Source of the DNA: Paenibacillus sp. DMB5
GTDB lineage: Bacteria; Bacillota; Bacilli; Paenibacillales; Paenibacillaceae
DNA: 64,000 nucleotides
NCBI RefSeq assembly: GCF_001517085.1
Contig: NZ_LRAC01000132.1
Span: 1-64,000 of the forward strand
Reading direction: 5' to 3'
The notes below the pieces were generated by a model. It did no database searches. It saw nothing but the letters and a program-made list of their open reading frames with translations, and was not told the origin of the DNA. The number at the start of each line of letters is the position of its first letter. Position 1 is the first letter of the stretch. Both the position numbers and the translations under genes were made by a program. Shown in pieces: positions 59,993 to 64,000 of the stretch.

Positions 59993-59995
59993 CAG

Positions 59996-60940
59996 CTATT
60001 TTTTCAGCTTAGGGTCGAGCGCATCGCGCAGTCCATCACCAAAAATATTAAACGAAAGCATGGTCAAGCTTATTACCAGCGCCGGGAAAATCATTCGCCA
60101 CGGATAGTACAACCATCCAGTCAACGAGTCATTAATCATAGAACCCAAAGAGGCAACCGGTGCCTGTACACCCAGTCCAAGGAAGCTCAGAAACGCTTCA
60201 GAGAAAATTGCACTTGGAACGGAAAGTGTAACAGTAACGATAATAGGCCCCATCGCGTTAGGAAGCAGATGTTTGAACAGCAGGCGTTTCCAGTCAGCCC
60301 CCATGGAGCGGGAAGCCAGAATGAATTCACGGCTCTTCAGCTGCATAATTTCACCGCGTACAATCCATGACATGTTAATCCAGCCTGTAATGGTAAGTGC
60401 CAGGATGATAGTCCACAAGCTCGGCTCAAATACTACGAGCAGCATAATTACTACAAGCAAGTAAGGGATCGAGTACAGGATTTCGGAGAACTTATTCATT
60501 ATAGTATCAACACGTCCGCCGAAGAAGCCCATAATACCACCGTAAATAACACCGAAGATCAAGTCAATACATGCAGCGGCAAGACCAACGATGAGGGAAA
60601 TACGGGCCCCCATCCATGTACGCACAAATACGTCACGTCCGAAATCATCTGTACCAAATAAGTGCTCCATGGACGGCGGCTTGTTCGTACTCATAAGATC
60701 ATTCGAGTCATACGTATAAGGAACAAGGTGTGGTGCTACAATGGCCATAATGATAATCACAAGCATAATAATCAAAGCTGTCATAGCCATTTTATTCTGA
60801 CGCAGACGCTCCCACGCATCCTGCCAGGCGGAAAGGCTTTCACGCTGAATTACTTCTGCTTCTTTGTCATTAATGTCAATTTTACGAAAGTCCTCAGGCT
60901 TCAGTTCAACCTGTTTAACCATATTGTCATTAACAGCCAA
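59996..60940 (-). CDS. oppC: Oligopeptide ABC transporter permease OppC
   Basis: A membrane permease of the Opp importer. The 314-residue protein has a long N-terminal cytosolic tail, six membrane spans, the HLFGTDDFGRDVF block typical of OppC/DppC, and the EAA loop RGEIMQLKSREFILASRSMGADW that contacts the ATPases. TTG start with SD GGGGGA. It overlaps nothing and lies 2 nt after oppB. Confidence 0.95.
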   Translation of the reverse strand: MAVNDNMVKQVELKPEDFRKIDINDKEAEVIQRESLSAWQDAWERLRQNKMAMTALIIMLVIIIMAIVAPHLVPYTYDSNDLMSTNKPPSMEHLFGTDDFGRDVFVRTWMGARISLIVGLAAACIDLIFGVIYGGIMGFFGGRVDTIMNKFSEILYSIPYLLVVIMLLVVFEPSLWTIILALTITGWINMSWIVRGEIMQLKSREFILASRSMGADWKRLLFKHLLPNAMGPIIVTVTLSVPSAIFSEAFLSFLGLGVQAPVASLGSMINDSLTGWLYYPWRMIFPALVISLTMLSFNIFGDGLRDALDPKLKK

Positions 60941-60942
60941 CG

Positions 60943-61875
60943 TTAGTCCCCCTTTCTGCCAGCAAGTTTAATTCGCGGATCAATGGCAACATAAGCAACG
61001 TCTGTAAGGAAACGTGCAACCATCAAAATAACGCCGTAGAAAATGGTGATCCCCATAATAATCGGATAATCACGGGTATTAATAGCTTGAACGAACTGTT
61101 TACCGATACCACCGATACCAAAGATTTGTTCAATAACGACCGATCCGGTAATAATGTTTGCAGTCATTGGTCCCACATAAGTGATTACCGGCAAAATACC
61201 GTTACGCAATACATGGCGGGATACAATCGAAAACCAGCTGAGGCCCTTTGCCTTTGCTGTCTTAATATAATCGGAATGCAATACCTCCAGCATACTGGAA
61301 CGGGTAAGACGGGCTATAACGGCTATCGGGGATGCGGTGAGTGCCATTACCGGCAGGAAATAGTTCATCGGTCCTTTGAAGCCCATTACAGGGAATATTT
61401 TCCAGTGATAAGCCAGCAAATATTGAAGCAATGAAGCCACAACAAAGCTCGGTACCGCAATACCGAGAACAGCTAAAACCATAGCGACATTATCAATCAG
61501 CTTCCGGTGATACAGCGCCGCAAGCATCCCCAATGCTACACCTACGATTATTGCTACAATAATAGCAACAACCCCAAGCTTAAGTGATGAGGAGAAAGTC
61601 TGTCCGATAATGTGGGTTACATCCTGATTCAGCATTTTCATTGAAATGCCCAGGTCACCCTTCAGAATGTTTTTCAGGTAAAGCACGTACTGCTCCAAGA
61701 CGGGCTTGTCCAAATTATACTGCGCATACAAGCGCTGCAGAATTTGTTCAGGAATTTTTTTCTCGGATGTAAACGGATCGCCCGGAATTGCTTTCATTAG
61801 GAAAAAGGTTGCAGAAATCAATACAAACAGCGAAACAACCATGTGGAGAAATCTGTTGAAAATATAACGAAACAT
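60943..61875 (-). CDS. oppB: Oligopeptide ABC transporter permease OppB
   Basis: The partner permease of OppC. The 310-residue protein starts MFRYIFNRFLHMVVSLFVL (ATG 61875, SD AAGGAGGTGA 8 nt away; ATG codons upstream overlap the SD). It has six membrane spans, the PGDPF motif after the first span, the EAA loop LHSDYIKTAKAKGLSW and VIEQIFGIGGIGK near the end. Confidence 0.95.
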   Translation of the reverse strand: MFRYIFNRFLHMVVSLFVLISATFFLMKAIPGDPFTSEKKIPEQILQRLYAQYNLDKPVLEQYVLYLKNILKGDLGISMKMLNQDVTHIIGQTFSSSLKLGVVAIIVAIIVGVALGMLAALYHRKLIDNVAMVLAVLGIAVPSFVVASLLQYLLAYHWKIFPVMGFKGPMNYFLPVMALTASPIAVIARLTRSSMLEVLHSDYIKTAKAKGLSWFSIVSRHVLRNGILPVITYVGPMTANIITGSVVIEQIFGIGGIGKQFVQAINTRDYPIIMGITIFYGVILMVARFLTDVAYVAIDPRIKLAGRKGD

Positions 61876-61992
61876 GCCCGTCATCACCTCCTTCGACATT
61901 TTTTTACTTACCTATTGTAAGGAAAAAACATCGATTTGTCTATTTGACCAAATATCCATTTTTTCCAAATAATCACATTTAGCACCTTATAC

Positions 61993-62032
61993 AAAAAAAA
62001 GGGATATATATGGAATTCCACATATATATCCC
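61993..62032 (-). terminator. Terminator/attenuator between oppA and oppB
   Basis: A 15-bp AT-rich palindrome (GGGATATATATG.. paired with ..CATATATATCCC, centre GAATTC) is followed by eight T on the minus strand. It lies 60 nt past oppA and 118 nt before oppB. Partial termination here would give excess binding protein over permease, as is common in ABC import operons. Confidence 0.85.
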
Positions 62033-62091
62033 GAAGTAATATAAGAACTTCAGACTATTATATTACTGTATTAGGTTAATTTGAATATATC

Positions 62092-63813
62092 CTAGTGCTC
62101 AAGAAGATAAGCACGGGACAGATCGATTGCACCGCTGAAGTCAAGAGTAACACCTTTGAGATACTCTTTAGTCAGGGAGTTGTTTGTGTAGTAGTAGATT
62201 GGAATGACAACCATGTCATCCATCAGGATTTTTTCAGCAGCTGCGAACTTCTCTTGACGAACTGCATTGTCTGCAGAAGTCTTAGCTTCTTGGATCAGTT
62301 TATCGTACTCAGCATTGGAATAACCGCTATCGTTATTACCGCCGCCAGTTACCCACATATCCAGGTAAGTCATTGGATCATTGTAATCCGCGGACCAGCC
62401 GGCACGTGCTACTTGGTAGTTCAGGTTGTGTCTGTCTTCGATGAAGACACCCCACTCTTTGTTTTCCAGCTTAACTTCAACGCCGAGTGCTTTTTTCCAT
62501 TGGTCAGCGATGGCTACAGCAATTTTCTGATGGCCTTCACTTGTGTTGTAGGTAATTGTGAATTCAAGTTTATCCAGACCTTCTTCTTTCAGACCTTCTT
62601 CGAGCAATTTCTTAGCTTCTGTAAGATCTTCCTTGAAGTATTGGGAATCAGCAACTTGAGCACGGAATTCTTGTTCATTACTTTGGATACCTGGAGGTAC
62701 GAAGCCGAATGCCGGCAGTTGTCCACCCAGAGTGATGTTATCAATAATTGGCTGACGTTCAATCGCCATTGCCAATGCTTTACGGATTTTAGCATTAGTG
62801 AAAGGTTTTTCGGTTACGTTGAACTGGTAGTAGTAAACGCTCGCGATACCTTTTCTTGCAAATTCGTTAGGAAGTTCTTTTTCAACGATAGGCAGCTGTT
62901 CAGTTGGAATTTCACCAATTGGACCGCCTGCACGGTCAAGCTCACCGTTCTTGTAGCTCAGCAGCTCAGTTGCGCCACTGTTTACGATGGAGAAGTTGAT
63001 TTGTTGCGCTTTAATATCATCAGCAGCGTAGTAAGATGGGTTCTTAGTTACTGCCAGGGATTGACCAGTAGTCCATTCAGTCAATGTGAAAGGACCGTTA
63101 GTGATTTGTGTATCCACTGCAGTTGCCCATTTTGCATTGTCCTTAACAGAGCTGTGTACTGGATAGTACGTATAGAAAGACAGCAGACCCAAGAAATAAG
63201 GTGTTGGGTTAGCCAGTGTTACTTCAAGCGTTTTTTCATCAATTACTTTGATACCAACCTGGCTGAAATCAGTGATTTTACCAGTGTTGAAATCTTCAGC
63301 ACCTTTGATGTAGTACAGCTGGTAAGCATAAGGGGCTGCTTGTTCAGCATTCGGATCAAGGACGCGCTGCCAAGCGAAAGCGAAGTCGTTAGCAGTTACA
63401 GCGTCACCGTTGCTCCATTTGGAATCACGAAGATGGAAAGTGTACACGAGGCCGTCAGCGGAAATATCCCAGGATTCTGCAACGCCTTCTTCAGCTTGTC
63501 CTGTTTCTGCATTTTGACGGGTAAGTCCTTCATACATCAATTTCAGAATAGCATTAGATGTGCTATCTTGAGCTTGTTGCGGATCAAAAGTAGGAGGCTC
63601 AGAGCTCAAATTAATTTTAAGCGTCTGGTCAGCAGCCAACTTCTCTTCACCAGTGTTACCTGTGTTCGTGCCTGCATTGTCACCCGCCGGCGCATTAGTC
63701 GCCGCTGTGTTGTTGCCGCTGCTTGCATTGTTGTTACCGCCGCAGCCGGCAAGCACTGTGCCGATTACGAGAACCAATGCAATCATGAGCAAAAGACTTT
63801 TACTCTTTTTCAT
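62092..63813 (-). CDS. oppA: Oligopeptide-binding lipoprotein OppA
   Basis: The extracellular substrate-binding protein (SBP family 5) of the Opp importer. The 573-residue protein has a lipoprotein signal with lipobox VLAGC, an Asn/Gly/Thr-rich linker (about 25-55), and the family 5 fold: LSSEPPTFDPQQAQDSTS, LMYEGLTR, ESWDISADGLVYTFHLRDSKWSNGDAVTANDFAFAWQRVLDP in successive blocks. Complete. First gene of the operon. Confidence 0.96.
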   Translation of the reverse strand: MKKSKSLLLMIALVLVIGTVLAGCGGNNNASSGNNTAATNAPAGDNAGTNTGNTGEEKLAADQTLKINLSSEPPTFDPQQAQDSTSNAILKLMYEGLTRQNAETGQAEEGVAESWDISADGLVYTFHLRDSKWSNGDAVTANDFAFAWQRVLDPNAEQAAPYAYQLYYIKGAEDFNTGKITDFSQVGIKVIDEKTLEVTLANPTPYFLGLLSFYTYYPVHSSVKDNAKWATAVDTQITNGPFTLTEWTTGQSLAVTKNPSYYAADDIKAQQINFSIVNSGATELLSYKNGELDRAGGPIGEIPTEQLPIVEKELPNEFARKGIASVYYYQFNVTEKPFTNAKIRKALAMAIERQPIIDNITLGGQLPAFGFVPPGIQSNEQEFRAQVADSQYFKEDLTEAKKLLEEGLKEEGLDKLEFTITYNTSEGHQKIAVAIADQWKKALGVEVKLENKEWGVFIEDRHNLNYQVARAGWSADYNDPMTYLDMWVTGGGNNDSGYSNAEYDKLIQEAKTSADNAVRQEKFAAAEKILMDDMVVIPIYYYTNNSLTKEYLKGVTLDFSGAIDLSRAYLLEH

Positions 63814-63854
63814 CTAGCAGTTCCCCCTAAATAGAATGTGGTATATGGTTTATG

Positions 63855-63860
63855 ATTATA
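63855..63860 (-). promoter_or_regulatory. Likely -10 of the oppA promoter
   Basis: TATAAT on the minus strand, 42 nt upstream of the oppA start. No good -35 lies at 17 nt. The spacer up to the window end is AT-rich and shows no gene. Confidence 0.45.
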
Positions 63861-64000
63861 CAACCAGTGGTCAAAAAAATCTAGAGCAATATTTTCTGAA
63901 AACACATTTTTTTTAAAACTTTAAAATTTTGTGACAGTGACGCTTCACCGGAGCAGTGGAACATTACATCGCTTGTGATATGTATTGAATAAGGACTATG

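Noticed and set aside
62095..63834. 579-codon plus-strand open frame opposite oppA
   Set aside because: Antisense shadow of the lipoprotein gene; the translation is Cys/Phe-rich noise without a start signal.
1..64000. CRISPR array, prophage, intact insertion sequence or rRNA
   Set aside because: No spaced identical repeats, integrase, transposase pair, phage structural genes or rRNA sequence seen in either strand.

Overview
The window looks like a chromosomal segment of a Gram-positive, endospore-forming Firmicute, most likely Paenibacillus or a close relative. It carries spoIIGA-sigE-sigG, spoVD, bacillithiol and SepF/DivIVA genes and a CggR-controlled glycolytic operon. The gene order is Bacillus-like, with features common in Paenibacillus such as murA and murF inside the division/cell-wall cluster and an ROK glucokinase at the head of the rapZ-yvcK-whiA-crh operon. 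Nearly everything is on the minus strand. The exceptions are one tRNA-Arg and clpP.

Layout. 1-2677: 3'-truncated rnr and secG. 2803-10102: glycolytic operon cggR-gapA-pgk-tpiA-gpmI-eno with a strong promoter and a two-part CggR operator. 10281-11242: tRNA-Arg and clpP on the plus strand, clpP under a CtsR box. 11280-14308: a frameshifted SGNH esterase and two exported proteins, one behind an ECF-type promoter. 14348-18696: glcK-rapZ-yvcK-whiA-crh. 18882-20542: DUF1858 and DUF438/hemerythrin/PAS genes behind an Fnr-type palindrome. 20645-26807: trxB (frameshifted), a TPR gene with a structured leader, a prs paralogue, hisJ, hisIE and hisF. 26831-27636: an inverted-repeat element next to a complete T-box leader with no synthetase gene behind it. 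27704-55133: the division/cell-wall/sporulation superoperon read from mraZ to divIVA. 55435-58533: bshC-ahcY. 58531-63860: oppA-oppB-oppC-(decayed oppD)-oppF.

Two things stand out. First, the his operon stops at hisF (no hisA upstream) and the T-box that should precede ileS has no ileS. The two broken ends meet at an inverted-repeat element, which marks a rearrangement or an assembly join. Second, seven genes (SGNH esterase, trxB, rpn, mraY, murF, spoVD, ftsL) each carry one single-base indel, and restoring one base gives a normal-length protein. Several of these are single-copy essential genes, so most of the indels are probably sequencing errors. oppD is different: it has lost its N-terminus and carries many stops, so it is genuinely decayed.

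Regulation readable from sequence: CggR operator, CtsR box, MraZ repeats, Fnr-like box, ECF-type promoter, Ile-type T-box, intrinsic terminators after most operons, and a family of structured intergenic repeats whose stems show compensatory changes. I found no CRISPR array, prophage or intact insertion sequence. The region is mostly core genome and I see no convincing new multi-gene system.
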